Shown: piece after piece, positions 17,566-26,832 of the stretch
How the letters are laid out: each line of letters starts with the position of its first letter
How positions within the stretch are numbered: position 1 is the stretch's first letter
Assembly: GCF_002257565.1 (NCBI RefSeq)
Contig: NZ_CP022736.1
Coordinates: 1,488,001 to 1,552,000 of the forward strand
Source of the DNA: Herbaspirillum sp. meg3
GTDB taxonomy: Bacteria > Pseudomonadota > Gammaproteobacteria > Burkholderiales > Burkholderiaceae_D
DNA: 64,000 nt
Direction: 5' to 3'
Program-made: the position numbers and the translations under genes
The notes under the pieces: generated by a model
The model's database searches: none
The model's input: the letters and a program-made list of their open reading frames with translations, nothing else
Told to the model about the DNA's origin: nothing

Positions 17566-20500
17566 ATGTCCGAAGACCAAAAAGATGCTCCTTTGACCAC
17601 TGACCGCCCGGCTGCCGGCTGGCGCATGGTGTGGCGGAGAACATGGAGCACGGCGCGAGGGACTTACTGTCATCTCAGCACGGCTACCCGCTGCGTGATT
17701 GGCATCGCATTCAAGCTGCTGGTTCTGGCGTATTTCATCTTTTGCGCGCTGTTTCTGACGCTGCGCTACGGCATTCTGCCGGAGATCGATCGTTACAAGG
17801 GCAATATCGAAAAAATCGCCTCCAAGGCGATCGGCCGCCCGGTGACCATCGCCGATATCGATGCCTCGTGGAACGGTCTGCGTCCGCAGCTGGAACTGAC
17901 GCAAGTGGTGATCCATGACCAGGCCGGGCAGTCGGCCCTGGCGCTGCCCAAAGTATCTGCGACCTTGTCATGGACTACGGTGCTGGTGGGCGAGCTGCGC
18001 TTTGACAACCTGACCATCGTCAAGCCCGATCTGTCCATCTTGCGCGATGCCGCAGGCAAGCTCTTCATCGCCGGCATCCCGGCGAGCAGCGACTCGGATA
18101 AAAGCGGGGGCGCCGATTGGGTGTTGTCGCAGCGCGAAATCGTGATTCGTGACGGCAAAATACGTTGGCGCGACGACAAGCGTGGCGCCCCTGAGTTGGC
18201 GCTCACCGATGTCACTCTGGTGCTGCACAATCAATGGCGTCTGCATCAACTTGCACTGAAGGCAACGCCTCCCGCCGCCTACGCTGCACCGCTCGACGTG
18301 CGCGCCAATTTTTATCATCCCAGCTTTTCACGCAAAATCTCCGACGTCTCGCGTTGGAAGGGGACTTTGTACGCCGACGTGCGCGACACCGATCTGGCAG
18401 TGTGGAAAGCCTACGTCGACTATCCGCTTGAGCTGAATCAAGGTATGGGCTCCGTACGTGCCTGGCTGGATCTGGATCACACCAAGATTGCCAACTTTAC
18501 CGCCGATGTCAGTTTGTCGAATCTGTCGGCGCGGCTGGACAAAAAACTCGAACCGCTGCAGTTGGCGCGCGTCAATGGCCGTATTTCCGGCAGCGAGATT
18601 TATGCTCCCGATCTGCAGGACGGCATACCCACTTTCGGTGCGAATGGCCACAAGCTGACGCTGACCAATTTTTCGCTGCAAACCATCGATGGTTTTACTT
18701 TGCCGCCGACCACGATTTCTGAAGTGTTTGAGCCGGCTACACGCTTCCGTCCCGAAAAGATGCGCGTGGAAGCGAAGCTGCTGGATCTGGAAATGTTGTC
18801 GAACCTGGGCGCGCGTTTGCCGCTGACGTCATCGCAGCAAAAACTGCTCGGCGATCTGTCGCCGCGCGGCCAGCTCAAAGATTTCGTCGTGCAATGGGAG
18901 GGCGGCTATCCTGATGTGCAGTCCTATCGTCTGCGAGGCGACTTCAATGGTCTCGGCATGCTGCCGCAGGCAGCGCGTCCGGCGGTACCGAAGACGGCAA
19001 CTCAGCCGGGTCGCACCGGTGCACCGGCTATTCCGGGATTTTCCAATCTGAGCGGACGCATCGATGCCACGGAAAAAGGCGGTACGCTGAATCTGGCATC
19101 GCAGAATCTCGTGTTGCAGTTTCCGACCGTGTTTGCCGATCCGGATCTGCCGTTTGCGTCGCTCAATCTCAGTAGCCATTGGGAGATGCAAAAGACCGAG
19201 GCCGTGATGTTTCATCTCGATAGCATGGCATTTGTACAGGACGACATGGCCGGTACGCTCAGCGGGACGCATTTGATTCCGCTGCAAGGAAAGTCGTCCG
19301 GCGTTATCGATCTGAAAGCAAAACTGTCGACCTTCGACTTGCACAAGCTGGGACGTTTCCTGCCGCTGCATACTGCCAAACCTGCGTCGGATTGGATTTC
19401 TGGCGCGTTGATGGAGGGACGCGCCAGTGATGTCGATATTGTGGTCAAGGGTGATATGGCGGATTTCCCGTTTCATCATGCCAAGCCGGGCAACAAGCCG
19501 AAGGGTGAGTTCACGGTGTCCGGCAAGTTCGAAAAGCTGAAAATCAACTACGCACCCACACGCCTCGGCAAGGACGGCAAGTCGCCGGAATGGCCGTTGC
19601 TGGAGGACGTGAAGGGAACCGTCACCATTGATCGCACACGACTGGCGATTCTGGCTGATTCGGGCAAGACACATGGCGTAGCCGTGTCCGATGTGAAGGC
19701 TGTGATTCCCGATTTGCTGAATGCCGAATCGTCGCTGGAGATTGACGGCAATGCGGCCGGCTCAATGCAGGATTTTCTGTATTACGTCAAAGACAGCCCA
19801 GTCGCGCGTTGGATCGGCAATTTCACGGAAGACAGCAAGTCGACCGGCAATGGCAGGTTGCAACTGAAATTCCAACTGCCTTTACATCACATGGTGGATG
19901 CCAAAGTCGACGGTACCCTGCAATTTCTGAATAACGATGTTGCTCTGCTGGCAGGTTTGCCGACGGTGTATCGAACCAACGGCAAGCTGGAATTCAATGA
20001 AAAGGGTTTCAACATCCCCGGCATCAAGGGCGTCTTTTTGAACGAGCCCGTGTCTGTTGCCGGTGGTACGCAAAACGATGGCAATACGCTGGTCAAGGTC
20101 GATGGTTCGGTGACAGCCGATGGCTTGCGCAAGGCCTATCCGCAACCTGCGCTGCAACGCCTGCTGGAACGCTTGAATGGCGCCTCGCGCTACAGTGCGA
20201 CGATTGCGGTGCGGCAGCATCAACCCGAAATTACGATCGAATCAAACTTGCAAGGACTGGCACTGAATCTGCCGATGCCGATGCAGAAATCGGCGAATGA
20301 AAGCTGGCCTCTGAAGTTTGAAATCATTGGAATGAATTCCGGTGATCCATTGATCCAGCGTGACGAGCTGCGCATGTCGCTGGGCTCCGTCATGTCGGCG
20401 CGTTATCGCAGGCAAAAAGTGCTGGGCAATCAGGCTGAATGGCAAGTGCTGAGCGGCGGCATCGGTATCGGTCAGCCGGCGCCGCAACCGGACACCGGTC

Positions 20501-21768
20501 TGGCCTTGTCCGCCAATGCCAAGACCATGAATATCGATGAATGGACCGCTTTCCGCTCTGCCATGACCAAAGAGGCGGACGGCAGTAAAGCGGGTGGTAA
20601 CGAGCAGGCTGCGTCCGACGCTGGAATGAGCGCCTATCTTGAGCCTGATGTGGTGGCATTGCGGGCGACCGAGATGAAGGCCATGGGCAAAAAACTCGAC
20701 AACGTGGTGATCGGTGCATCGCATCAGAACAAGAGCTGGCAGGTCAACATCGCGTCGGATCAGGCCACTGGTTATGCCTCCTGGAACGAGTCGAACAGCG
20801 GCCGTGGCATGGGGCGCGTCATGGCGCGTCTGGCCACGCTGAACATTCAGAAGGGCGCGGGCGGCGATGCCAACGAGGCATTGGAAAGCAATAGCGATGC
20901 GGTCAGCCGGATTCCCGCGCTGGATATCATTGCCGAAGATTTTCAATTGTTCGGTAAAAAACTGGGGCGACTGGAGCTCAACGCCAACAATGTCCGCGTG
21001 AGCGTGGGTAGTGAATGGCGCATCAACAAGCTGGCACTGATCAATCCCGATGCCGAACTGCGTGCGGCCGGCAACTGGATGTCCTTCGGCAAGAGCAACA
21101 CGTCCAACCTGACCTACGCGCTGGACATCAACGACGCCGGCAAGCTGCTGGAGCGCTTTGGTTTTGTGGGCGTGGTGCGTGGAGGCAAGGGCAAGCTCGA
21201 TGGCGATGTCAGCTGGAAAGGCTTGCCATTTTCGCTCGACATTCCAACGTTGAGCGGGCAGGTGCATATGGACGTGCATACCGGCCAGTTCCTCAAGGTT
21301 GATCCGGGAGCAGCCAAATTGCTCGGTGTGCTCAATCTGCAAGCGCTGCCGCGCAGGTTGGCGTTGGACTTCCGTGATGTGTTTTCAGAAGGTTTTGCCT
21401 TCGACAACATTGTCGGCACAGCTTCCATTGCGCAAGGTATCGCCACCACGGATAACCTGAAAATGACCGGTGTTGCGGCCTCCGTACTGATGAACGGTTC
21501 TGCCGACATCGCCAAGGAAACGCAAAACCTGCATCTGGTGGTGATCCCCGAAGTCAATCTCGGCACCGCCTCGCTGGTGGCGCTGGCGATCAATCCGGTG
21601 GTCGGCGTGGGGACTTTCCTCGCGCAGCTGTTCCTGCGCAACCCGCTGATGAAGACGCTGACCTTCGAATACAATGTAACCGGATCCTGGGCTGATCCGC
21701 AGGTCGTCAAGCAAGAGCGTACGGCCGATGCCGGCACAAATTCGAACGCAAAGCCTGTCGCCAAGTAA
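17566..21768 (+). CDS. yhdP: YhdP family envelope protein (AsmA-like, DUF3971)
   Basis: A 1400-residue inner-membrane-anchored, periplasm-spanning protein of the TIGR02099/YhdP family. In E. coli YhdP acts with TamB and YdbH in moving phospholipids to the outer membrane. One membrane segment lies near residues 45-70 (IAFKLLVLAYFIFCALFLTL), followed by a very long beta-rich region and the C-terminal AsmA_2-like portion (residues about 1150-1370, ending LALINPVVGVGTFLAQLFLRNPL). ATG at 17566 is chosen over the adjacent in-frame TTG. It heads a conserved betaproteobacterial cluster with a nitrilase-family gene and tldD. Confidence 0.92.
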   Translation: MSEDQKDAPLTTDRPAAGWRMVWRRTWSTARGTYCHLSTATRCVIGIAFKLLVLAYFIFCALFLTLRYGILPEIDRYKGNIEKIASKAIGRPVTIADIDASWNGLRPQLELTQVVIHDQAGQSALALPKVSATLSWTTVLVGELRFDNLTIVKPDLSILRDAAGKLFIAGIPASSDSDKSGGADWVLSQREIVIRDGKIRWRDDKRGAPELALTDVTLVLHNQWRLHQLALKATPPAAYAAPLDVRANFYHPSFSRKISDVSRWKGTLYADVRDTDLAVWKAYVDYPLELNQGMGSVRAWLDLDHTKIANFTADVSLSNLSARLDKKLEPLQLARVNGRISGSEIYAPDLQDGIPTFGANGHKLTLTNFSLQTIDGFTLPPTTISEVFEPATRFRPEKMRVEAKLLDLEMLSNLGARLPLTSSQQKLLGDLSPRGQLKDFVVQWEGGYPDVQSYRLRGDFNGLGMLPQAARPAVPKTATQPGRTGAPAIPGFSNLSGRIDATEKGGTLNLASQNLVLQFPTVFADPDLPFASLNLSSHWEMQKTEAVMFHLDSMAFVQDDMAGTLSGTHLIPLQGKSSGVIDLKAKLSTFDLHKLGRFLPLHTAKPASDWISGALMEGRASDVDIVVKGDMADFPFHHAKPGNKPKGEFTVSGKFEKLKINYAPTRLGKDGKSPEWPLLEDVKGTVTIDRTRLAILADSGKTHGVAVSDVKAVIPDLLNAESSLEIDGNAAGSMQDFLYYVKDSPVARWIGNFTEDSKSTGNGRLQLKFQLPLHHMVDAKVDGTLQFLNNDVALLAGLPTVYRTNGKLEFNEKGFNIPGIKGVFLNEPVSVAGGTQNDGNTLVKVDGSVTADGLRKAYPQPALQRLLERLNGASRYSATIAVRQHQPEITIESNLQGLALNLPMPMQKSANESWPLKFEIIGMNSGDPLIQRDELRMSLGSVMSARYRRQKVLGNQAEWQVLSGGIGIGQPAPQPDTGLALSANAKTMNIDEWTAFRSAMTKEADGSKAGGNEQAASDAGMSAYLEPDVVALRATEMKAMGKKLDNVVIGASHQNKSWQVNIASDQATGYASWNESNSGRGMGRVMARLATLNIQKGAGGDANEALESNSDAVSRIPALDIIAEDFQLFGKKLGRLELNANNVRVSVGSEWRINKLALINPDAELRAAGNWMSFGKSNTSNLTYALDINDAGKLLERFGFVGVVRGGKGKLDGDVSWKGLPFSLDIPTLSGQVHMDVHTGQFLKVDPGAAKLLGVLNLQALPRRLALDFRDVFSEGFAFDNIVGTASIAQGIATTDNLKMTGVAASVLMNGSADIAKETQNLHLVVIPEVNLGTASLVALAINPVVGVGTFLAQLFLRNPLMKTLTFEYNVTGSWADPQVVKQERTADAGTNSNAKPVAK

Positions 21769-21852
21769 CAGCGTTCTGCTGTTCTGTGCTTTGAGCAGAT
21801 CCGGTACCAGCGCGCCAAAAACGATGTCCAGCAGAGGCTGATAGAGGCTGAT

Positions 21853-22659
21853 ATGAACGAATCCTACAAAGTCGCGGCGATACAAATGGTGTCGACGCCT
21901 GAGGTCGAACAGAACTTCGCCGCCGCAAGCAAACTGGTCGCGCAAGCTGCAGCGCAGGGCGCGAAACTGGTCTTGCTGCCTGAGTACTGGCCCATCATGG
22001 GCATGCACGAGAAGGTCAAGCTGGAGCATGCCGAGCAAGATAGCGTGGGCAAGATACAGGATTTCATGGCGACCCTGGCGCGCGAACACAAGATCTGGCT
22101 GATCGGCGGCACGCTCCCTTTGGCGTCCGGCGAAGAGGGCAAAGTACTCAATACTTCGCTGGTCTACGATCCTTCCGGCAAGCGTGTCGCCCGTTACGAC
22201 AAGATCCATCTGTTTAGTTTTGTGCGCGGCGAAGAGGCTTACGATGAAGCGCGCACTATCGTCTACGGCAACGATGTTCAGACTTTTGACGCGCCGTTCG
22301 GCAAGGTTGGTTTGTCGGTGTGTTACGACCTGCGTTTTCCCGAGTTGTATCGCGCCATGGGTGATTGCGCACTGATCGTCGTCCCGGCGGCTTTTACCTA
22401 TACCACCGGGGAGGCGCATTGGGAGCTGCTGTTGCGCGCTCGCGCCATTGAAAACCAATGCTACATCCTTGCCTCCGCGCAAGGCGGCAAACATGTCAAC
22501 GGCCGCCGCACCTGGGGCCACACCATGCTGATCGACCCCTGGGGCGACATAATCAGCGTCCTGCCGGAGGGCGAAGGCCTTGTTATCGGCGACATCGACC
22601 CCCATCGTCTACAATACGTACGTGAAAGCCTGCCTGCGCTCAAGCACCGCAAGCTCTGA
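21853..22659 (+). CDS. Carbon-nitrogen hydrolase (Nit1/omega-amidase type)
   Basis: A 268-residue cytoplasmic nitrilase-superfamily hydrolase. The catalytic triad is E44 (LLPEYW), K117 (YDKIHLF) and C157 (SVCYDLRFPEL). The YDKIHLFSF and CYDLRFPELYR motifs place it in the Nit1/NitFhit branch, whose known activities are repair of deaminated glutathione and related omega-amidase reactions. AGAGG lies about 8 nt before the ATG. It lies 84 bp after yhdP and 50 bp before tldD, in the same direction. General class is secure; the exact substrate is inferred from the branch. Confidence 0.9.
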   Translation: MNESYKVAAIQMVSTPEVEQNFAAASKLVAQAAAQGAKLVLLPEYWPIMGMHEKVKLEHAEQDSVGKIQDFMATLAREHKIWLIGGTLPLASGEEGKVLNTSLVYDPSGKRVARYDKIHLFSFVRGEEAYDEARTIVYGNDVQTFDAPFGKVGLSVCYDLRFPELYRAMGDCALIVVPAAFTYTTGEAHWELLLRARAIENQCYILASAQGGKHVNGRRTWGHTMLIDPWGDIISVLPEGEGLVIGDIDPHRLQYVRESLPALKHRKL

Positions 22660-22709
22660 AGCGGCCTCAGGTCGCCCAAAACAAGTTGCTGTAATTAAAT
22701 AAATTATTT

Positions 22710-24170
22710 ATGAAAACATTCGAACCCAATCTCAGCGCGCTCGGTATTGCACGCGATGTCCTGCTCACGCCGTTCGGCCTGGACGAAGCCAAGTTGCTGA
22801 AAACACTGGGCACCATGTTTACACACAGGGTCGATTACGCCGACCTCTATTTCCAGTTCACCAAGAGCGAGGGCTGGAGCCTGGAAGAGGGCATCGTCAA
22901 GACCGGTAGCTTCTCCATTGACCAGGGCGTCGGTGTACGCGCCGTATCGGGCGACAAGACGGCGTTCTCGTATTCGGACGAAATTTCGGAAGCGATCCTG
23001 CTGGACGCTGCTGCGGCAACCCGCACCATCGGCCGTCAGGGCGCAGGGCGCGTCAAGATCGCCGGCAGCATGCAACCCAACGGCGGCCGTTCGCTGTATC
23101 TGCCGCATGATCCGCTGACCTCGCTGGACGCAACGGCCAAGGTCAATCTGCTGGAGCGCATCGAACGTATCGCCCGTGCCAAGGACCCGCGCGTCGTGCA
23201 AGTGATGGCCAGTCTGGCCGGTGAATACGACGTGGTGCTGGTGGCGCGCAGCGACGGCATCATTGCCGCCGACATTCGTCCACTGGTGCGCGTGTCCATT
23301 ACCGTCATCGCAGAACAAAACGGTCGCCGCGAAATGGGTAGCAGTGGTGGCGGCGGTCGCTATAGCTATGCCTATTTCAGCGATGAACTGCTGGAAAAAT
23401 ACGCCTCCGAAGCGGTTGCTACCGCTTTGGTCAATCTGGAGGCGCGTCCTGCTCCGGCGGGGCCGATGACCGTCGTGCTCGGACCTGGCTGGCCGGGTAT
23501 CCTGTTGCATGAAGCCATCGGCCACGGCCTCGAAGGCGACTTCAATCGCAAGGGATCGAGCACCTTCTCCGGTCGCATTGGTGAACGCGTCGCCGCCAAG
23601 GGCGTCACCGTCGTGGATGACGGCACCATCGCAGACCGTCGCGGGTCGCTCAATATCGATGACGAAGGCAATCCGACCCAGTGCACCACGTTGATCGAAG
23701 ACGGCATCCTGAAGGGCTATATTCAAGACACCATGAACGCGCGTCTGATGAAGATGCCGGTCACCGGTAACGCCCGCCGCGAATCGTTTGCACATCTGCC
23801 TATGCCGCGCATGACCAATACCTACATGCTGGCCGGCGACAAAGATCCTGCGGAAATCCTCGCCTCGGTGAAGAACGGTTTGTACGCCGTCAATTTCGGT
23901 GGCGGCCAGGTTGATATCACCAACGGCAAGTTCGTCTTTTCCGCGAGCGAAGCCTACATGATCGAGAACGGCAAGATTTCCTATCCCGTCAAGGGGGCCA
24001 CGCTGATCGGCAACGGTCCTGACGTGCTGAACCGCGTTTCACTGATCGGCAACGACATGAAATTGGATTCCGGCGTTGGCGTATGCGGTAAAGAAGGCCA
24101 GAGCGTACCGGTCGGCGTCGGCCAACCGACACTGCGTCTGGACGGGGTTACCGTGGGCGGTACGGCATAA
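22710..24170 (+). CDS. tldD: Metalloprotease TldD
   Basis: Large subunit of the heterodimeric TldD/TldE zinc protease that degrades unfolded peptides and matures microcin B17 and CcdA. 486 residues, standard length. The HExxxH metal site reads HEAIGHGLEGD at residues 267-277. The nucleation motif SSGGGG (211-216) and the C-terminal PVKGATLIGNGPDVL segment are present. The partner tldE/pmbA is not in this window, as usual, since it tends to be unlinked. No strong ribosome site precedes the ATG (AT-rich leader AATAAATTATTT). Confidence 0.95.
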   Translation: MKTFEPNLSALGIARDVLLTPFGLDEAKLLKTLGTMFTHRVDYADLYFQFTKSEGWSLEEGIVKTGSFSIDQGVGVRAVSGDKTAFSYSDEISEAILLDAAAATRTIGRQGAGRVKIAGSMQPNGGRSLYLPHDPLTSLDATAKVNLLERIERIARAKDPRVVQVMASLAGEYDVVLVARSDGIIAADIRPLVRVSITVIAEQNGRREMGSSGGGGRYSYAYFSDELLEKYASEAVATALVNLEARPAPAGPMTVVLGPGWPGILLHEAIGHGLEGDFNRKGSSTFSGRIGERVAAKGVTVVDDGTIADRRGSLNIDDEGNPTQCTTLIEDGILKGYIQDTMNARLMKMPVTGNARRESFAHLPMPRMTNTYMLAGDKDPAEILASVKNGLYAVNFGGGQVDITNGKFVFSASEAYMIENGKISYPVKGATLIGNGPDVLNRVSLIGNDMKLDSGVGVCGKEGQSVPVGVGQPTLRLDGVTVGGTA

Positions 24171-24255
24171 ATTGTGCGTTAAGAGCATTGAGTGACGGTT
24201 TAAATGCAAAAAAACGTCATTCAATGCGGTTTTTGTGAAAAATTAATGACTGGTG

Positions 24256-24284
24256 TTGCCAAAGCCGGGAAATTGTTGCATTAT
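24256..24284 (+). promoter_or_regulatory. Sigma-70 promoter of the aroG leader
   Basis: TTGCCA (24256-24261), a 17-bp spacer and CATTAT (24279-24284). The predicted transcription start near 24291 gives about 35 nt before the leader-peptide ATG. This is one of the better -35/-10 pairs in the window. Confidence 0.6.
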
Positions 24285-24325
24285 CGTTTTTCGTTGGAAT
24301 CAACTACAACTTGTACAGATCGAAC

Positions 24326-24409
24326 ATGTCTTTCGCCCGCGCTTACTTTTTTTACTTTTACTTTAGCTATTCCAGCCCCACGGCGGTGAAAAGCGGTAAG
24401 CGTTCGTAA
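24326..24409 (+). CDS. Phe/Tyr-rich leader peptide of aroG (27 aa)
   Basis: A 27-codon ORF between the aroG promoter and an intrinsic terminator. Residues 7-15 are YFFYFYFSY: eight of nine are Phe or Tyr (codons mostly TTT and TAC), with another Phe at residue 3. The C-terminal part (PTAVKSGKRS) is basic. It ends 22 bp before the attenuator stem. Such end-product-rich peptides are the sensor of ribosome-mediated attenuation (compare the Phe-rich pheA and pheST leaders). A ribosome stalled for charged tRNA-Phe or tRNA-Tyr would sit just upstream of the antiterminator arm. The Shine-Dalgarno is weak. Previous annotation of this peptide is unknown to me. Confidence 0.85.
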   Translation: MSFARAYFFYFYFSYSSPTAVKSGKRS

Positions 24410-24462
24410 GTAGAGACCAAACCGAATTTCTAAAAAACCGCCAGTGATGGCGGTTTTTTTTT
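24379..24462 (+). promoter_or_regulatory. aroG transcription attenuator (antiterminator/terminator switch)
   Basis: Terminator: AACCGCC (24436-24442), 6-nt loop, GGCGGTT (24449-24455), then a T-run to 24462. Antiterminator: CACGGCGGT at 24379-24387, inside the end of the leader ORF, can pair with ACCGCC-A-GTG at 24437-24446 (nine pairs, one bulged A), which destroys the terminator's 5' arm. A third pairing, GCGCTTAC (24339-24346) with GTAAGCGT (24396-24403), could be the pause hairpin. A ribosome that finishes the peptide covers 24379-24387 and permits termination; one stalled at the Phe/Tyr run leaves it free. The mechanism is inferred from layout. Confidence 0.8.
24432..24462 (+). terminator. 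Attenuator terminator upstream of aroG
   Basis: Stem AAAAAACCGCC / GGCGGTTTTTT with loop AGTGAT and nine consecutive T. It stands 45 bp upstream of the aroG start, so it can only act on the leader transcript. It is mutually exclusive with the antiterminator pairing described for this leader. Confidence 0.9.
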
Positions 24463-24507
24463 ACCCATTCGAATTCACCCAATTCAGATTGTAATCAGGA
24501 GAAAAAA

Positions 24508-25578
24508 ATGCCGCGCACCGACGATCTACGCATCAGAGAAATGAAAGAACTGACACCCCCATCGCACCTGATCCGCGAATTTGGCGGCAGCGAAAAAGTC
24601 GAGAGCACGACGGCAGAGTGCCGCACCGCGTTGCATCGCATCTTGCACGGCCAGGACGATCGCGTCATGGTCGTGATCGGCCCATGCTCGATCCACGACA
24701 CCAAGGCAGCGATGGAATACGCCCGCCGCCTGGTAGTCGAGCGCGAACGATTCAAGGGTGAGCTCGAAATCGTCATGCGCGTCTACTTCGAAAAGCCACG
24801 TACGACAGTGGGTTGGAAGGGCCTGATCAACGATCCCTACATGGACAACAGCTTCCGCATCAACGACGGCCTGCGTACTGCGCGTGAATTGCTGCTCAAT
24901 ATCAATGAACTGGGCCTGCCTGCCGGCACCGAATTCCTTGACGTGATCAGCCCACAGTACATCGCCGACCTGATCAGCTGGGGCGCGATCGGTGCACGCA
25001 CTACTGAATCGCAAGTCCACCGCGAACTGGCCTCCGGCCTGTCGTGCCCGGTCGGCTTCAAGAACGGTACCGACGGCAATATCAAGATCGCCGTCGATGC
25101 AATCAAGGCAGCGTCGCAGCCTCACCATTTTCTGTCGGTTACCAAGGGCGGTCACTCGGCCATCGTCTCGACCGCCGGCAACGAAGACTGCCATATCATC
25201 CTGCGCGGCGGTAAGACGCCGAACTACGATGCAGCAAGCGTCGAAGCGGCTTGCCAGGACATCGCCAAGAGCGGTCTGGCGGCGCGCCTGATGATCGACG
25301 CCTCTCACGCCAACAGCTCGAAGAAGCCGGAAAACCAAATCCCGGTTTGTGCCGATATCGCAGGTCAGATTGCTGGCGGCGACACGCGCATCGTCGGTGT
25401 GATGGTCGAGTCGAATCTGATCGCCGGACGTCAGGATCTGGTGCCGGGCAAAGAACTGACTTATGGTCAATCGGTGACCGATGGCTGCATTAACTGGGAA
25501 GAAAGCCTGGGCGTGCTGCAAGGTCTGGCAGAAGCGGTCAAGCAACGTCGTTTGGTTGGTGATCGCGACGCTGCTTGA
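24508..25578 (+). CDS. aroG: 3-deoxy-7-phosphoheptulonate (DAHP) synthase, class I (AroG type)
   Basis: Condenses phosphoenolpyruvate and erythrose 4-phosphate, the first step of the shikimate pathway to Phe, Tyr and Trp; a cytoplasmic metal-dependent TIM barrel. 356 residues. The opening DDLRIREMKEL and long identical blocks (VVIGPCSIHD, MRVYFEKPRTTVGWKGLINDP, GARTTESQVHRELASGLSCPVGFKNGTDG, DASHANSSK) match E. coli AroG closely, pointing to the Phe-type isoenzyme. A good AGGAG site lies 8 nt before the ATG. Regulation by the upstream Phe/Tyr leader attenuator would differ from E. coli, where TyrR repression is used. Confidence 0.96.
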   Translation: MPRTDDLRIREMKELTPPSHLIREFGGSEKVESTTAECRTALHRILHGQDDRVMVVIGPCSIHDTKAAMEYARRLVVERERFKGELEIVMRVYFEKPRTTVGWKGLINDPYMDNSFRINDGLRTARELLLNINELGLPAGTEFLDVISPQYIADLISWGAIGARTTESQVHRELASGLSCPVGFKNGTDGNIKIAVDAIKAASQPHHFLSVTKGGHSAIVSTAGNEDCHIILRGGKTPNYDAASVEAACQDIAKSGLAARLMIDASHANSSKKPENQIPVCADIAGQIAGGDTRIVGVMVESNLIAGRQDLVPGKELTYGQSVTDGCINWEESLGVLQGLAEAVKQRRLVGDRDAA

Positions 25579-25654
25579 GTTTGTTTTGCCGCAGATGGTT
25601 GATCTGAACCGACCGTCTGAGCGAAGATGGCCACCAATGTAATACGTACTCGCA

Positions 25655-25689
25655 GGGCTGAGTTCCAAATCGGAATTCAGCCCTTTTTT
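25655..25689 (+). terminator. Rho-independent terminator of aroG
   Basis: 12-bp stem GGGCTGAGTTCC / GGAATTCAGCCC (one G-U pair), 5-nt loop, followed by TTTTTT. Confidence 0.92.
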
Positions 25690-26097
25690 ATTGCTGTTCG
25701 ATCAAGTAACTGATTTGCAAAATAGTTGCAGGGAAATGTATCCCATCTTTTTGTTTTTTGAATTGATAAGGATTGCTGGTAAAGGTTTTAAAAAATTGAA
25801 TTTCTCTTTCACTTTATATTGCCTACATATCGACTTATGTCGATAACCATCTTCTATTTTGGCAGGCGGCGCATCGTCTGCATCCGAGCTGAAATCAAGG
25901 TGATACGCTTGCCAAGTCTTTCCAAGAGATATGGTGCGAGTCTGCATGAATCCATATCGACTATATGGCGATGACCGCGCCCAGCATTGAGAATATTGAT
26001 CATCTGCGCCGTCAGCGCGTTGCACCGATCATTGCTGCCACCAGCCGGATTACGACGCGAATGTCTTTCAAAGCGCTAAGTATTTTTGATCATCGCT
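25690..26097. other. AT-rich intergenic region with repeated palindromic boxes
   Basis: No credible gene. The left half is clearly more AT-rich than the flanks. It contains a perfect palindrome TATCGAC-TTAT-GTCGATA (25828-25845) and an imperfect second copy TATCGACTATATGGCGATG (25955-25973), both upstream of the response-regulator gene. They are candidate binding sites for that regulator. A 107-codon minus-strand frame here lacks family similarity and ribosome site. Confidence 0.45.
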
Positions 26098-26832
26098 ATG
26101 GATACTCTCATTTCATCAAGAGCCACCAGCACCCCGCAGGCCCTTGTCCTTATTGTCGACGATGAGCCTGGAATTGTGGATGTGCTCAATGCGTATCTGC
26201 TGCACAGCGGTCTGCGCACGGCCTGTGCGGTCGATGGCCGGCAAGCGCTGGATTATCATTTGTCGCTGAAACCGGATCTGGTTCTGCTTGACGTCAATAT
26301 GCCGCATATCGACGGTTGGAAAGTACTCGCTGAGATTCGCAATAGGGGCGACACACCAGTCATCATGTTGACCGCATTTGATCAGGATGTGGACAAGTTG
26401 ACGGGGCTGCGCATCGGCGCCGACGACTACATCGTCAAGCCATTCAATCCTGCGGAAGTCATCGCCCGAACGGAGGCGGTTTTGCGTCGCTCCTATTCGC
26501 GTGCCGTAGCAAAAGACTCTCAGATCTTGCGTGCCGCACCATTTGAAATCGATCTTGATAACCATGAAGTGACAGTTTTTGTCGAAGGCAGGCAGCACAC
26601 GCTGATCGTCACTCTGACCGAGTTCAATCTGCTCGTGCATCTGGCCCGTTCGCCCAAGCGTGTATCAAGCCGTGCTGAGCTCTTGTCAGTCTGCTTGCCC
26701 GAGGGAGATAGTCTGGAGCGCACTGTGGACAGTCATATCAGCAAGTTGCGAAGAAAATTGGAGATGATCGGAATAACGGATATTCCGGTAGGCGTACGTG
26801 GTGTTGGCTACAAGCTATGGAGCAAAGAATGA
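26098..26832 (+). CDS. OmpR-family response regulator
   Basis: A 244-residue two-component regulator. The receiver domain covers residues 16-130 with acidic pocket D21/D22, phospho-acceptor D65 (VLLDVNMPHIDG) and conserved K114 (YIVKPF). A winged-helix DNA-binding domain follows (about 145-242; LTEFNLLVHLARSPKRVSSRAELL...RTVDSHISKLRRKLE...VRGVGYKLW). It most resembles the BaeR/AdeR/SmeR group that controls RND efflux pumps, but no pump is adjacent. ATG at 26098 is chosen over an in-frame TTG four codons earlier. It is coupled to the sensor kinase by a 4-bp overlap. Confidence 0.9.
   Translation: MDTLISSRATSTPQALVLIVDDEPGIVDVLNAYLLHSGLRTACAVDGRQALDYHLSLKPDLVLLDVNMPHIDGWKVLAEIRNRGDTPVIMLTAFDQDVDKLTGLRIGADDYIVKPFNPAEVIARTEAVLRRSYSRAVAKDSQILRAAPFEIDLDNHEVTVFVEGRQHTLIVTLTEFNLLVHLARSPKRVSSRAELLSVCLPEGDSLERTVDSHISKLRRKLEMIGITDIPVGVRGVGYKLWSKE

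Noticed and set aside
24171..24325. Small ORF starting at 24204 upstream of the aroG leader
   Set aside because: It precedes the predicted promoter, shows no ribosome site and crosses the leader in another frame.
25702..26025. 107-codon minus-strand frame in the aroG/response-regulator gap
   Set aside because: No family resemblance, no ribosome site, lies in an AT-rich regulatory region with palindromes.
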